From Ophiostoma sp. CBS 140.51 (Eukaryota; Ascomycota; Sordariomycetes; Ophiostomatales; Ophiostomataceae), in NCBI GenBank assembly GCA_029298735.1, contig JANSLP010000033.1:118491-182490 (forward strand): a stretch of DNA of 64,000 nucleotides, given 5' to 3'. The notes beneath the pieces are model-generated. The model did not search any database, was not told where the DNA came from, and was given only the letters and a program-made list of their open reading frames with translations. Position numbers and translations under genes: made by a program. Below, in pieces: positions 37,180 to 46,918 of this stretch; position 1 is the stretch's first letter; each line of letters begins with the position of its first letter.

Positions 37180-38652
37180 TTATGCACTGCTCGACGCAGC
37201 CTTGCCGGCCACGGCGACGTTCTTCTTGACAACACGGAGACCGCCAATCAGCATAACCAGCGCCTCCAGACCCAGGATGACGGCCAGGGTGACGAGGGCG
37301 CCAATGACACCAGCGACCGCGCGGGAGACGCCACCGCCGCCGTTGTTCGAGGAAGTAGTGCTGGCATTGCCCGAGGACGAACCGCTACCGGTGCCCAGAG
37401 CCGACGGGTCACAGACGCCCGTGGTGTTGCCGCAGGCATTGCACCACGAGATGGTGTTGCTAATAGCAAACTTGTTCATCTCCGACGTAAACGTGTTCCA
37501 GGGCAGCGTCACCTCGCTCTGGCCAAACAACGGGTACGCCGTCAGGCCGCCGTTGACACCGGCTGAGCCGTTGGAGAACAAGAAGCGGACGGAGATGTCC
37601 GAGGGGTCCACCGCTTTATCACCAAGAGTAGCGTTGGTGACCAGCTCAAAGACAATGGCCGAGGCGTAATCGACAATGCCGTAAAACTCGGGGTTGGCAG
37701 CCGTCAGGTTGGCCAGGCCAAAGAAGCTCATAAACGTGCCGTAGGCGCCAAACTGGAAGTTGAGGCGGGCGGTGGACTTGGCCGTGGGGACGGCGCGGGC
37801 GGTCGTGTTCAAGCTCTGCAGGATCTGGCCGGCGAGGACGGCGCCGGAAATGGCGCGGACGGGGTCGCTCGAGTTGTAGGCCAGGCCCCACTCGTGCTGG
37901 TCGGCGCGGGTCTGCAGCTGGAAGAGCGTGTCATTCGTCAGAAGATCGGACGACGGAATGGTTGCGTTGTGAATCTCCGAGACGTGGACGTAGTCGTAGA
38001 TCGTGTAGGCATTCTTGAACGTGTCTTGGGCACTCGTAAAGGTCGTGTTGATGACTGGCAGCAGACTCGCATAAAAGTCCTTGGTGCTGTTCAATGTCTC
38101 CAGGTAGCTGCTGCTCGAAAAGTAATTGTTGCTGCTGATAATGGCATTGTTGCACCCGCTGCCGCCCTGCAGCCACTCGCTGTCCTCGCTGCCGGACGCA
38201 CTGGCCGCGCTCGACACAATGTTGACGGGGATGTACTGGTAGCCGCTAAAGGGCGACTCCGTGACGGTGCCGTTGGCCAAAGTTTGCTGCGCGGCGGTGC
38301 CAGCGGGTGGGTACAGCGACTGTGTAAAGACATTGGCGGAGCTCTGGAGGACATTGTCGACGGGCGCCGTGATGGCAATCTGGGCGAGCACGGCAATGTC
38401 GGTGGCCACGGCCGAAATACGGGACGAGGCGTTGGCGGCGACGTAGCGCTCGCGAAAGTAGTTGCCCGAGGCATAGACCTGGTCGGCACCCAGAGCCGTG
38501 AGCATGGTGGGCGGCCAGGACTTGGTGGTGCGGTCGCCGTGGCGGTGGAAGACGTAGATGCCGAGGACAGACTCGTCGGCGACGACGGACACAGGGGCCG
38601 TGGCCAGAGCCAGGAGCATGGCCGACGAGGCCACCCGGAGTGTAGACGGCAT
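37180..38652 (-). CDS. Membrane-anchored histidine acid phosphatase-like protein lacking the HD motif
   Basis: A single exon of 490 residues from MPSTLRVASS; the in-frame extension upstream is CT-rich leader. A signal peptide covers about residues 1-25. The N-terminal catalytic motif is intact (RHGDRT, residues 37-42, with His38 as the phospho-accepting residue). The block that normally carries AHDT, supplying the proton-donating Asp, reads GAYGTFMSF (residues 302-310), so Tyr304-Gly305 replace His-Asp. The following YAS(x3)FEL motif (329-336) is conserved, which fixes the alignment. Many N-glycosylation sequons suggest an extracellular domain. A Ser/Gly linker leads to a C-terminal membrane helix (about 444-470) and a short basic tail (RVVKKN). 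The family hydrolyses phosphate monoesters; here activity may be lost or altered (inference). Confidence 0.85.
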   Translation of the reverse strand: MPSTLRVASSAMLLALATAPVSVVADESVLGIYVFHRHGDRTTKSWPPTMLTALGADQVYASGNYFRERYVAANASSRISAVATDIAVLAQIAITAPVDNVLQSSANVFTQSLYPPAGTAAQQTLANGTVTESPFSGYQYIPVNIVSSAASASGSEDSEWLQGGSGCNNAIISSNNYFSSSSYLETLNSTKDFYASLLPVINTTFTSAQDTFKNAYTIYDYVHVSEIHNATIPSSDLLTNDTLFQLQTRADQHEWGLAYNSSDPVRAISGAVLAGQILQSLNTTARAVPTAKSTARLNFQFGAYGTFMSFFGLANLTAANPEFYGIVDYASAIVFELVTNATLGDKAVDPSDISVRFLFSNGSAGVNGGLTAYPLFGQSEVTLPWNTFTSEMNKFAISNTISWCNACGNTTGVCDPSALGTGSGSSSGNASTTSSNNGGGGVSRAVAGVIGALVTLAVILGLEALVMLIGGLRVVKKNVAVAGKAASSSA

Positions 38653-40654
38653 TGTTGTGCGAGAGGGTGGTGTAAGTGAGGGAAGTTTGTGTAAGTCGAG
38701 AGAAAGCAAGGGCTCGAATCTTCTTCGGAGCCAATTGTCGAGAATAAAAAACGAGGTGAGAAAACAATTAAAAGAAAAAAAACACAACACGAGAGAAGAG
38801 ATAAACTTTCGGGGAGAGGGGAAAGGAGCTGGAGCTAGGATAATGAAAAAGTGGTGAGAGGGAGAAGGAGACAAGAGAGGAGGGGTGAGGAGAAGCTTCG
38901 TGCCAAGAAACGGACAGCGGACGATAGCGTTTCTTTCTTTTATCTGTACTTTTTTTTTTGTTTGTCTAGCTTTTCTTGGTTCCCTTTTCCGCGGCGTGTC
39001 TTCTCTCTTACACTGGTTTTCCACTCACCCGCACTTGCATTTCGGTTCCATGCAATGTTTACTCTTTTTCAGTCCCCCTTTCCACATCGAGCATCGGCCG
39101 CCGTTGACGCTCCGGACGTGCAGACAGAGACAGAGAGACTACACGAAGTAGGTCTGTAGGGGACATCTCCGCACCTTGCTTGCTTGCCTCCCCACACACA
39201 CTGGCACTGTCCGGTGTGCTATCTCCTTGATGGACGGGCCTGCATCGGAACCCAAGTCGGATGTGGTCCCCCAGCATGGATGCCCAATGGGCGGACTGGC
39301 CTTCCCCCATCGTTCACTCGGAGATGTGTTGGATTGGAGTCTGCTGTGATGGTCTTCGGAATCTGATAATCAGGAAGGGCAGATAAGAAAGTAGAAACCA
39401 GAGCACCAATTCTCCATTACCAAATAAAAACCCTGACGAAAGAAACTGCAAAACGTTACGAGAGATCTCCGCGGACTTTGTCCTCACTTTTCCAACCACC
39501 CAAGTTACATGGGTTCTGCAGTCTGGTTTTGTGGCGGCGGGGAAAGCGATAAGTGAGTGCAGTCAAAAGGGGAGCCAAGAGATAAGCTGTGTCTGGTTCT
39601 CCCCACTCTCGAGACGAGTCACACTGTGCAGCAAGTCACCCGTCGATCTGTGATGGATAGCTGCTGCTGCTACTGTCGTCTGCGACCTGTCCGTCTGTTG
39701 TCCGATGAGCTCCTTCAAAAAAGAGGGGATTGAAAGAACAGACAGCGGTGGTCGGCCCCGGCCATGCAAGTGCGTCCTTCCAAGCAGCGTCTACCGAATG
39801 GCTCTCAAGTCATGCCGTACTCTTTTGTACGAGTGAGAAAGCAAAGGTTGTCTCGATTCAATTAAAATCGATTGGGAGACCTATTAACTTCTTTAACAAG
39901 CTTGAGTAAAATTGTGTAAAATTGAAACTGAGTTAACAAGACAAAAGAGAAGAGTCGACCTCAAAAGAAGCTTGTTCTTACTCTTCCTTCTTTTCTCTCA
40001 CCACTTTTTGTTTCCCCTCTTTTTTACTCCACCGCCACACCAGACCACACACACTCCTGTCCCTCTCCCACGCACAACCCACGCCGGCATAACCTTTCTT
40101 GTCTCTTCTCTTGTTGATCGGCTCCGCGAGCCAAGGCCCAAAAAGGAAGGTTTTCTCGGGGACCGTCTCTTGGGTCAAGGGACGGGTTTTCCCTCTTCCC
40201 TTTTTGCTCTCTATCCTCTGTATTTGTAAAGACTTCCGTCCATGCGAGGATGCTGTTGGATTTAAGCTTGAGCAGGCTTGACCGGACGCCGTAGACCGGC
40301 CAGAGACGGCTCTTTTTTTGTGTCCGCTCCTGCCATAAACAGCCAATAGACAGTGCTGCAAAGAAGCAGACAGACAAGGCCCTGGCTCTTCCAGGGCAAT
40401 GCTCCATCGGTCGGCATTAGCGCTGGCTCGTTCAGAAAAGTGGCACCTTATGAGAGCAAAGTACAGGAACGGCGAGCAATCGGCGGCCGCGATGGTGATC
40501 AGACAAAGCTACAATCACGCAAACAAGACTCTTTCCCTTTTATTCGGTCATGAGCGTCCAGATCCAATGATGCAATATTATATGATATTCTTACAATGCA
40601 AAATCCCTATATCCTAGCACGCAGCCCATGATCCAAGTCCCGACTTCTCCTCCC
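38653..40654. other. Intergenic spacer, phosphatase-like promoter / dienoyl-CoA reductase 3' flank
   Basis: About 2 kb. The first 370 bp are pyrimidine-rich on the minus strand and form the probable leader of the phosphatase-like gene. There is no recognisable gene in the rest. Confidence 0.5.
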
Positions 40655-41729
40655 CTACAACTTGCTCGGCTTCTTCCGGCCGTCCTTGACCTTGTTCGAC
40701 ACCTCGCCCGACAACAGGAACATAGGGTACTGCATCCCCGGGTCCAGTCCGACACCCAGCGATCCGCCCTGCCGCCGCCATGCACCGCCGTCCACCACCA
40801 GCACGTGGCCATTGACATTGTCCGCCGCCGCGCTAAACAGATAGACCGTGGCATCGGCAATGTCGCGCACCGTGCCCCAGCGGCCACTGGGAATACCGGG
40901 GGAGCCGCCGCGGATTCCCGGGCGAAGCTGCAGCGAGTTGGCCTGCTTGGCGTCTTCGGCAATGGCGTCCTGGCTAGCCAAACGCTCCATGCCTTCGGTC
41001 CCCTCGATCGGACCGGGGGCAATGACGTTGGCCATGACGCCGCGGGGCCCGTACTCGAGGGCGACGGAGCCGACAATGGAGTCGACACCGGCTTTGGCGG
41101 CGGAGACGTGCGACTGGAGGGGGAGGCCGGTGTAGTGGAAGGTGGCGGAGATGGCCAAGAAACGGCCGCCGGGGGGCGAGTTTTCCGGGTTGGGGCTGAG
41201 GTGGGCGCCGGCTGATTCGACCAGATAGTCAATGGTGGCCTTCATGGTGTTAAAGGTGCCCAAAGTGTCAATGTCCATGACGGCCTTGAAGGCGTTGGGC
41301 GAGAGGCCTGCGAGGGGGGCGACAAAGTTGCCGGCGGCGCCGGCAATGACAAAGTCGATACTTCCCAACTCGCGGACACACCGGTCGGCCGCCGCCTTCA
41401 AAGTGTCGTAGTTGCGCACGTCGACGTTGCCGATACCAATGACGCGGGCGCCCTTGCGGACCTTGGCAATGTCCTTGGCGGCAGCCTCAGTCTTTTCGAC
41501 GTTGCGGCCAATGATGCAGGCGTCGGCGCCGAGGTAGACGAGGGCGCGGGTCTGGGCGCTGCAAATGTCGCCGGCGCCGCCCGTCACGAATGCGACGCGG
41601 CCGTCTAAAAAGAGAGTGAGGTTAGTAAAAAGATGTAGAGTGTCGACTGTTGTAGAGAGAGCTCGACTGACTGAAAATGCCATCGCGCCACACGGGGCTG
41701 AGAAACTCATGCGGCTGCTTGCTGCCCAT
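40655..41729 (-). CDS. SPS19: Peroxisomal 2,4-dienoyl-CoA reductase (Sps19/DECR2 type)
   Basis: Two exons, 41729-41672 and 41604-40655, with a 67-bp intron (GTCAGT...TTTAG). The join restores Asn and leads into NGRVAFVTGGAGDI. The protein has 335 residues and ends in the tripeptide SKL, a canonical PTS1 signal for the peroxisome matrix. The SDR fold has TGGAGDICSAQ as nucleotide motif (about residues 26-36), AGAAGNF near 112-118, and a catalytic-region segment with Lys (LQSHVSAAKAGVD) in place of the classical Y-x3-K. APGPIEGTEG follows. This altered active site is normal for the DECR2/Sps19 group, which reduces 2,4-dienoyl-CoA with NADPH during beta-oxidation of unsaturated fatty acids. It is divergent to the Rad60-like gene. 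Confidence 0.92.
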
Positions 41730-42662
41730 TGTGATGATGTGCGGTGAAAGAGGTATGTCAGATAAAGAAAAGAAGAGAGTCGACGTGAGTTGAGGGGCTG
41801 GAGATGATCTGTTATCGACGTCGTTGGGATGCCTTGGGATGTCGTTTGTTATAAACGGAGAATTGGAGTGTCACAAGCTGAAGAAGCTTCGGCGGGTCTC
41901 TCGGGGCGATCTGAGCGAGACAGACAAAAAAGGAAACCGAGCATCTGGGAGTGTCTGGGGAGCCGAGTGCGAGCGAGGTAAGGAAGCCGTTTTTCTACCT
42001 TGTTGACCTTGGTTCAATTGTAAATGTCTGGGGAAGTTTGAAAGGTACTTTCTATCTTCTCCTTTATGCCGTCGTTTTGCTCGCTCTGTCGCTTTCGCTT
42101 TGCTCACTGTCTTGTCTCTTTTTGAGGAAGGTGCCTCTTAGTGGATGACAATGCCTCGGCACCTTCCTTCATCCCCCTGAAACGACCTTCTAATCACAGC
42201 CGTTTCCAGCGCGGTACGCCGCCAGCAGCTCGGCTCTTTCCCCATCTTCTCCGCGCCTTCTGCTTGGGGTCAACGAGGTATCCACTCTTTCTTGACTTAT
42301 GTCATCTTGTCTTTTTGCGTGTCATTTTCGCGTGTGCAGTTTACTGATTACGTATGCTAGTCTGCCTAGAACGCCCCAGGTCACTCGACCTCGACTGGTC
42401 CATTTACACGCTTTGCGCTCACTGTGGGTACAGTGAAGTTCAGCCCATCAAGGACCGCACGAGACGAGGCTAGAACACTTACGGCGTATTTTCATCTCTT
42501 GTCACGTCTTCACATCTTCACCTTCACCTCGTCACGCTTTCACATTTTCTTCACGTCGCCAAAGTCAAATCGACGCACATCCCACTGTCAACACAATCAA
42601 CTCTTCAGCTTTGCAGCTTGACGACGCCTCTTCTGCACGACTGCTACACACAACCCTTCGCC
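41730..42662. other. Divergent promoter region, dienoyl-CoA reductase / Rad60-like
   Basis: 933 bp with no gene. The last 200 bp before the Rad60-like start are rich in TCACxTC/CTTCAC words. Confidence 0.5.
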
Positions 42663-44579
42663 ATGGAGCCACCAGAACCGGCTTCCACGGCCTCGACGAC
42701 TTCAACTTCGACAAAACCAACACCCCGCGTCGCGAACTCCTCTGCCGCCGACCGTAATTCCAAACTCGCCGGTCTGCTTGCTAGCATCGAAGCAGATCTC
42801 GACTTGGAGCTGACGGCCAAAGCCGCTGCTGCACCCTCTACCGACGACGCGAGTGTCAACTCTTTCCGCCGCGCCAAGTTCTTCTTTCCCAAAGTGGTTG
42901 AGGAGCAGCGGAAAGCCCAAGAGGCGAGAGAAGCAGCGGCAGCACGGAAAAACAAGGGGAAGGCAAAGGAATTGAAGCCAGCTTTGCGGTCCTCGACTCC
43001 CGATCGGTCGACTGACCACGACACGAAACGGCGCAAGGTGTCACACGAGTCCCACCAGTCCCAACACGACTCTGATGACGACGAAAATGTTAAAATCAAG
43101 GCACGGTTGACGGCTCGTGGGGGCAGTCGTTCGTCGACGAGTTCACCCCTCAACAGTCCGGCTCGACAGGCCAGACGGTCACCTATCGACAGCCTGTCGC
43201 CATCCCCTCCACGGCCACGACTTGACAAGGGCAAAGGCAAGGCGACACAACACTCGGTCAGTGCCCAGGTGGCGTACACAAATGCCAGCAGTCCACCCTC
43301 GAAGAGTACACGACAGCAGACAAAGTCCACACGAAGTACCGCAAAAGGCAAAGACGCCTCGGTCGTGGTTATCGACTCGACTGACGACTCAGACTCGGAT
43401 GACGATGTGAAGCCATACCGGCCGCCAGAAAGGAGGGCACCACCTCCACCTCGTAAGAAAAAGGAGGAGGTCGCTGAAGCGGTCGATCCGGAATTTGCCG
43501 AGTATATTCAGAGGGCCCGCGAGAAGGCCGCCAAAGCCAAGAAGGAGGCAGAAATTGAGGCCGTCTTTGGTGCTGCAGGAGAGACTGACGTGAGTGACGC
43601 GCCTGCACCCCTCGCAACGTTCTCGTCCAACACGACGACCACCACGACCAACCCGACGACGGCATCGCAAACGACGACGGCCTCCATGGGCCGGTATGGA
43701 TCCAATCTCGCTCAGTCCGGCAGTGAGCAGGCTACACCAACAGCGGAACCAACAGCCGCCACTCCTCCGCGGACGGTCATTCCTTCCTCCCAACCTGCAC
43801 CCGACGACCAACAATACCGCGTTTTTATTACGTCCCACCTGCCCCAAGAGTGTCCCCCTTTGATGGCGTTCATGCGGATGGACCAAGAGATGCGCCATGC
43901 CCGCATCGCCTATCTGAGCCATGCCACCAAACACAATGTCCATTTGACGGATGACGAGACCCAAAGCGTCCTCCTGACGTGGAAGGGCAGCAAGATTTAT
44001 AATTTCACGACGGGCCAGTCCCTCAATGTCAAGCCTGACCACAAGGGCCGGTTCCGCGATTTTGCGAGTATGATGAGCAGCGGTGATGTTGGTGGTAGTA
44101 CGACCAGCAACGGACCGTCAACTGCCGGCTTTCAAAACGGTGGCCTGCACCTCGAGATCTGGACACAGCAGCTGTACGATGCCTACCTCGAGGAGGAAGA
44201 CCGTCGGCACCGGCGCAACCTGGGCGAGCTGGTGGAGTTGAGCGATGATGACGATGGGGTGGCCGAAGGTGGTGGTGGAGGTGGTGGTGGTGCAGGCAGC
44301 GCAAGCCGCGGCACGAGTCAGGCTCCCGACGCTGCTGCTGCTGCTTCCAGTACACGCATCCGTCTGGTGCTCGCCTCCCGCGAGTACGAGAAACTCAAGA
44401 TTACCGCCCACAGCGACACCACAGTCGAGACTTTGGCGACAGCGTTCCGTCTGCAACGCGGCATCGAGCCGGACAAGACAGTGGCAATCATGTGGGACGG
44501 TGACGAGCTGGAGGGCAGTATGACGGTTGGGGAGGCGGAGATGGAAGATCTGGACGGCGTGGAGGTCTACATCCGGTGA
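42663..44579 (+). CDS. rad60: SUMO-like-domain protein of the Rad60/Esc2/NIP45 family
   Basis: A single exon of 638 residues. The ATG at 42663 (MEPPEPAS) is used; the longer frame begins at a TTG. The N-terminal half is disordered, basic and Ser-rich, with nuclear-signal-like KRRK and KKKEE. An acidic SUMO-interaction-like motif (VVVIDSTDDSDSDDD) is near residue 250, and a second (LVELSDDDDG) precedes a poly-Gly linker. A first ubiquitin-like region begins QYRVFITSHL (about residue 380). The C-terminal SUMO-like domain covers about 565-638 (starts RIRLVLASREYEKLKI, ends DGVEVYIR, with no GG, so it is not conjugated). Family members work in homologous-recombination repair and genome stability alongside Smc5/6 and SUMO ligases. 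The family call is firm; the exact orthologue is less so. Confidence 0.85.
   Translation: MEPPEPASTASTTSTSTKPTPRVANSSAADRNSKLAGLLASIEADLDLELTAKAAAAPSTDDASVNSFRRAKFFFPKVVEEQRKAQEAREAAAARKNKGKAKELKPALRSSTPDRSTDHDTKRRKVSHESHQSQHDSDDDENVKIKARLTARGGSRSSTSSPLNSPARQARRSPIDSLSPSPPRPRLDKGKGKATQHSVSAQVAYTNASSPPSKSTRQQTKSTRSTAKGKDASVVVIDSTDDSDSDDDVKPYRPPERRAPPPPRKKKEEVAEAVDPEFAEYIQRAREKAAKAKKEAEIEAVFGAAGETDVSDAPAPLATFSSNTTTTTTNPTTASQTTTASMGRYGSNLAQSGSEQATPTAEPTAATPPRTVIPSSQPAPDDQQYRVFITSHLPQECPPLMAFMRMDQEMRHARIAYLSHATKHNVHLTDDETQSVLLTWKGSKIYNFTTGQSLNVKPDHKGRFRDFASMMSSGDVGGSTTSNGPSTAGFQNGGLHLEIWTQQLYDAYLEEEDRRHRRNLGELVELSDDDDGVAEGGGGGGGGAGSASRGTSQAPDAAAAASSTRIRLVLASREYEKLKITAHSDTTVETLATAFRLQRGIEPDKTVAIMWDGDELEGSMTVGEAEMEDLDGVEVYIR
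44266..44293 (+). repeat. (GGT)n low-complexity run coding for poly-Gly
   Basis: GGT/GGA repeats encode a run of about nine glycines in the Rad60-like protein, between the second SUMO-interaction-like motif and the C-terminal SUMO-like domain. Confidence 0.75.
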
Positions 44580-44898
44580 GAGACGGGAGTGAAGGCGAAA
44601 CTTTGTGTGGAGAATTGATGATAGCGATGATCTGTTTATAATGATATCCCCTTTTGATACCAAACACGATGATTTTACTTGGTTTTACTTGGTTTGATTT
44701 AATTGATTTAATTCGTATAAAGTCGTCAAATAATAACTTTTTGTAGCCAAATAAAGACGTAAGGATGAACATGAAAAGAAAAGAAAGGGAAAGGGAAAAC
44801 ACAAAACGCCGGCCCTGTATAATGCGAGCTCCCAAAAAGATCTCCAAAAACAACCATAAAATACCAAATGAACACTTTTCTCTCCCGTCTCTCGTCGT
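44580..44898. other. Convergent 3' flanks, Rad60-like / PNO1
   Basis: 319 bp, AT-rich, with no gene. It probably carries both 3' UTRs. Confidence 0.5.
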
Positions 44899-45893
44899 CT
44901 AGAACCGCTCCTTGAGACGTGCGCTGATCGACCGAAGGTTGCCGTACACCTTGCCTGGTGGCTTGCCGAGACTAAACAGTTAGCAGTGAACAAATCAAAA
45001 CAAAGAACGCGGGGACAACATACATTAAAGAGACAACACTCTCCCGAGCCATGCCAATCTCCTTGAAACCGCCCAGAATGTGGATTTTCGAGCCGCCCGC
45101 CACCACAATCCGCGTCTTGGTCGTGTTCTCAATCGCATACTTGGTCCGGCCGTCCTTGCCCACAATCCGGCCCACGGCACGCGCCAAATGGTCGCCCTCG
45201 AGCGTCTTGACGTCCTTGATCTCAAAGGACTGGATGTAGATGCCGTCGAGACGCAAAATGGCCACGGCGTCCTCGACATCGAAGCCCATCGCGTACGCCC
45301 GCACAAAGTCCTCGCCCTTTTGGATCGCGCCCGTCTCCGTCGTGCTGCGCGATGTCCGCAGCTCCACGGCCTTGCTCTTGATGTTCATCCGGACTTGGAG
45401 TTTGAGGTTTTCCACCAGGGGGGTGTAACTATAGGAGCCGCGCAGCGGCGTCAGTAACGTGCCGTACATTATCCTCGTTCGCCGGGGGGCCTACATTTTC
45501 GACCACGTCGCTTTCAGAGGCGACATGCGGTGTGGGGGAATGGGAATCTTGCGAACTTCGCGACGGACGGCCGTCTCGCTGTCCTTGGCCGCGGCAAACT
45601 TGGGCCGCGACTCCTCGTCAATGTCCATGCCAGCGGCAAAGTCGTCGCTGCCCGGGTCCGTTGCGCCCAGCAGGATCGGCGTGGATTTCTCGGCCGGGAT
45701 TTCGGTCAGCGTCAGCGAGTCGGCGGCCGCGGCCGCATCAAGAAGCGTCTCTACTTCGTCTTGGGTGACTGCGATCGTTAGTCTGTGTTCTTGTCCACCC
45801 ATCATATGTCTATCTTCCATCGAACGTACTCGGCTGGGCCACATCTTGGACCACCGGCGCATCCGCCTTCTTGGCGGCAGTCGGTGCAGGCAT
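44899..45893 (-). CDS. PNO1: Pno1/Dim2, KH-domain ribosome assembly factor
   Basis: Four exons: 45893-45830, 45768-45495, 45428-45024 and 44971-44899. The introns (61, 66 and 52 bp) all have GT...AG ends, and together the exons give 271 residues. The joins restore conserved stretches: AQPITQDE, SKIYTPLVENLKLQ and VVSLILGKPPGKVYG. The N-terminal third is acidic. The conserved core from PPHRMSPLKATW onward contains EIKDVKTLEGDHLARAVGRI and a KH domain with a divergent GxxG (GKDGRTK) near residues 175-245. It ends with the typical Arg/Lys tail SISARLKERF. The length matches the family. Pno1 binds the 3' region of pre-18S rRNA with Nob1 and Dim1 during 40S maturation in nucleolus and cytoplasm. 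It shares a divergent promoter with MDM31. Confidence 0.95.
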
Positions 45894-46907
45894 ATTGTGT
45901 GTTGTGTATAAGGCAGGTGTATTGGTCGGTTGTGTGATTGTTGTCGTAAATAATCGTTAGGTTCTGCCGTTGTTCGTCGTTGTAAGGCGGTATCTCGAAC
46001 TTCACAATCACTTTTTCGATGTACACCAATTTTTCGCAGAAGCCATCCCACTGCCCATTAAACTTTTTTTTTCTGCCTTGGTGGGGAACTTTATTTGGTC
46101 GTCCCTTCCTTATCGGGGCTTATCGCTTGACCGCCAAATGGTCGAGTCGGTCCCCAGTGCAAAAGTTTTGTTTGGTTGCTCCTGCCTTTCGAATGTCTTT
46201 CACTCTTTTGTCCCGCCCCCAGCCTCCACTTTTTTTGCCTGGTAATTACTTTTGCCCCCGCCTTCCTAGACGTCGAGACTTCCTTGTCGATTTGGGCACT
46301 GGCAGCAGCACCCAAGACCGCTAAGACCACTAAGACTGAGCCCAGACCAGGGAAGAAAATGCACCTAAAAACAGAGCGCGCGTCATTCGCAGGGAAATAG
46401 ACTTCACACCGTCCGACGGGCAGGAGCGAGGGGAAGATTTGGTAGTCGTAGACTTGACCACGCAGAGGAAAGAACGAATGGGAGCAAAAAAACCCAGCCA
46501 ATATTGTCGCTTGCTTTTTTTTGAGACACACTCTCGTCATAACTCTTTTCCCCTCCTCCCACCGCCATATCATAAAAGCAGAGACATTTCCAAAAACCCA
46601 GAAAGACTAGACGTCAGGCAACATACGCCGCCACGAACCAACGACAAGGACAAAAAGTCTTCAATCGACGTCCTGCTAGCCTTTTTCTGCCCGACACATG
46701 CCAACAGCGACTATGTATACTGGCTAGCCCGTTTTTCTTTCGACGCCGCCAAATATTGGACTTCGTTTTCCTCTTCGTCTTTCTTTTCGAGTTTGATCTT
46801 TTGAGCATCTCTTTTTCATCTGAAAAGACTTTTCACGCCCTCTCCGACCATCCCGACCTCCTCCCATCCCCTCCTCCTCCTCCTCCCCTCCCACCCGAAA
46901 ATGCAAA
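45894..46907. other. Divergent promoter region, PNO1 / MDM31
   Basis: 1014 bp with no gene. The last 60 bp before MDM31 are CT-rich (CCTCCTCCTCC-type leader). Confidence 0.55.
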
Positions 46908-46918
46908 ATGCCTTCTAG
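46901..46918 (+). promoter_or_regulatory. Five-codon uORF overlapping the MDM31 start codon
   Basis: ATGCAAAATGCCTTCTAG encodes MQNAF and then stop. The MDM31 ATG (46908) lies inside it in another frame. Both ATGs have A at -3. Ribosomes using the first ATG would terminate 8 nt past the second, so it could lower or tune MDM31 translation. This depends on the transcript starting upstream of 46901, which is inferred. Confidence 0.55.
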
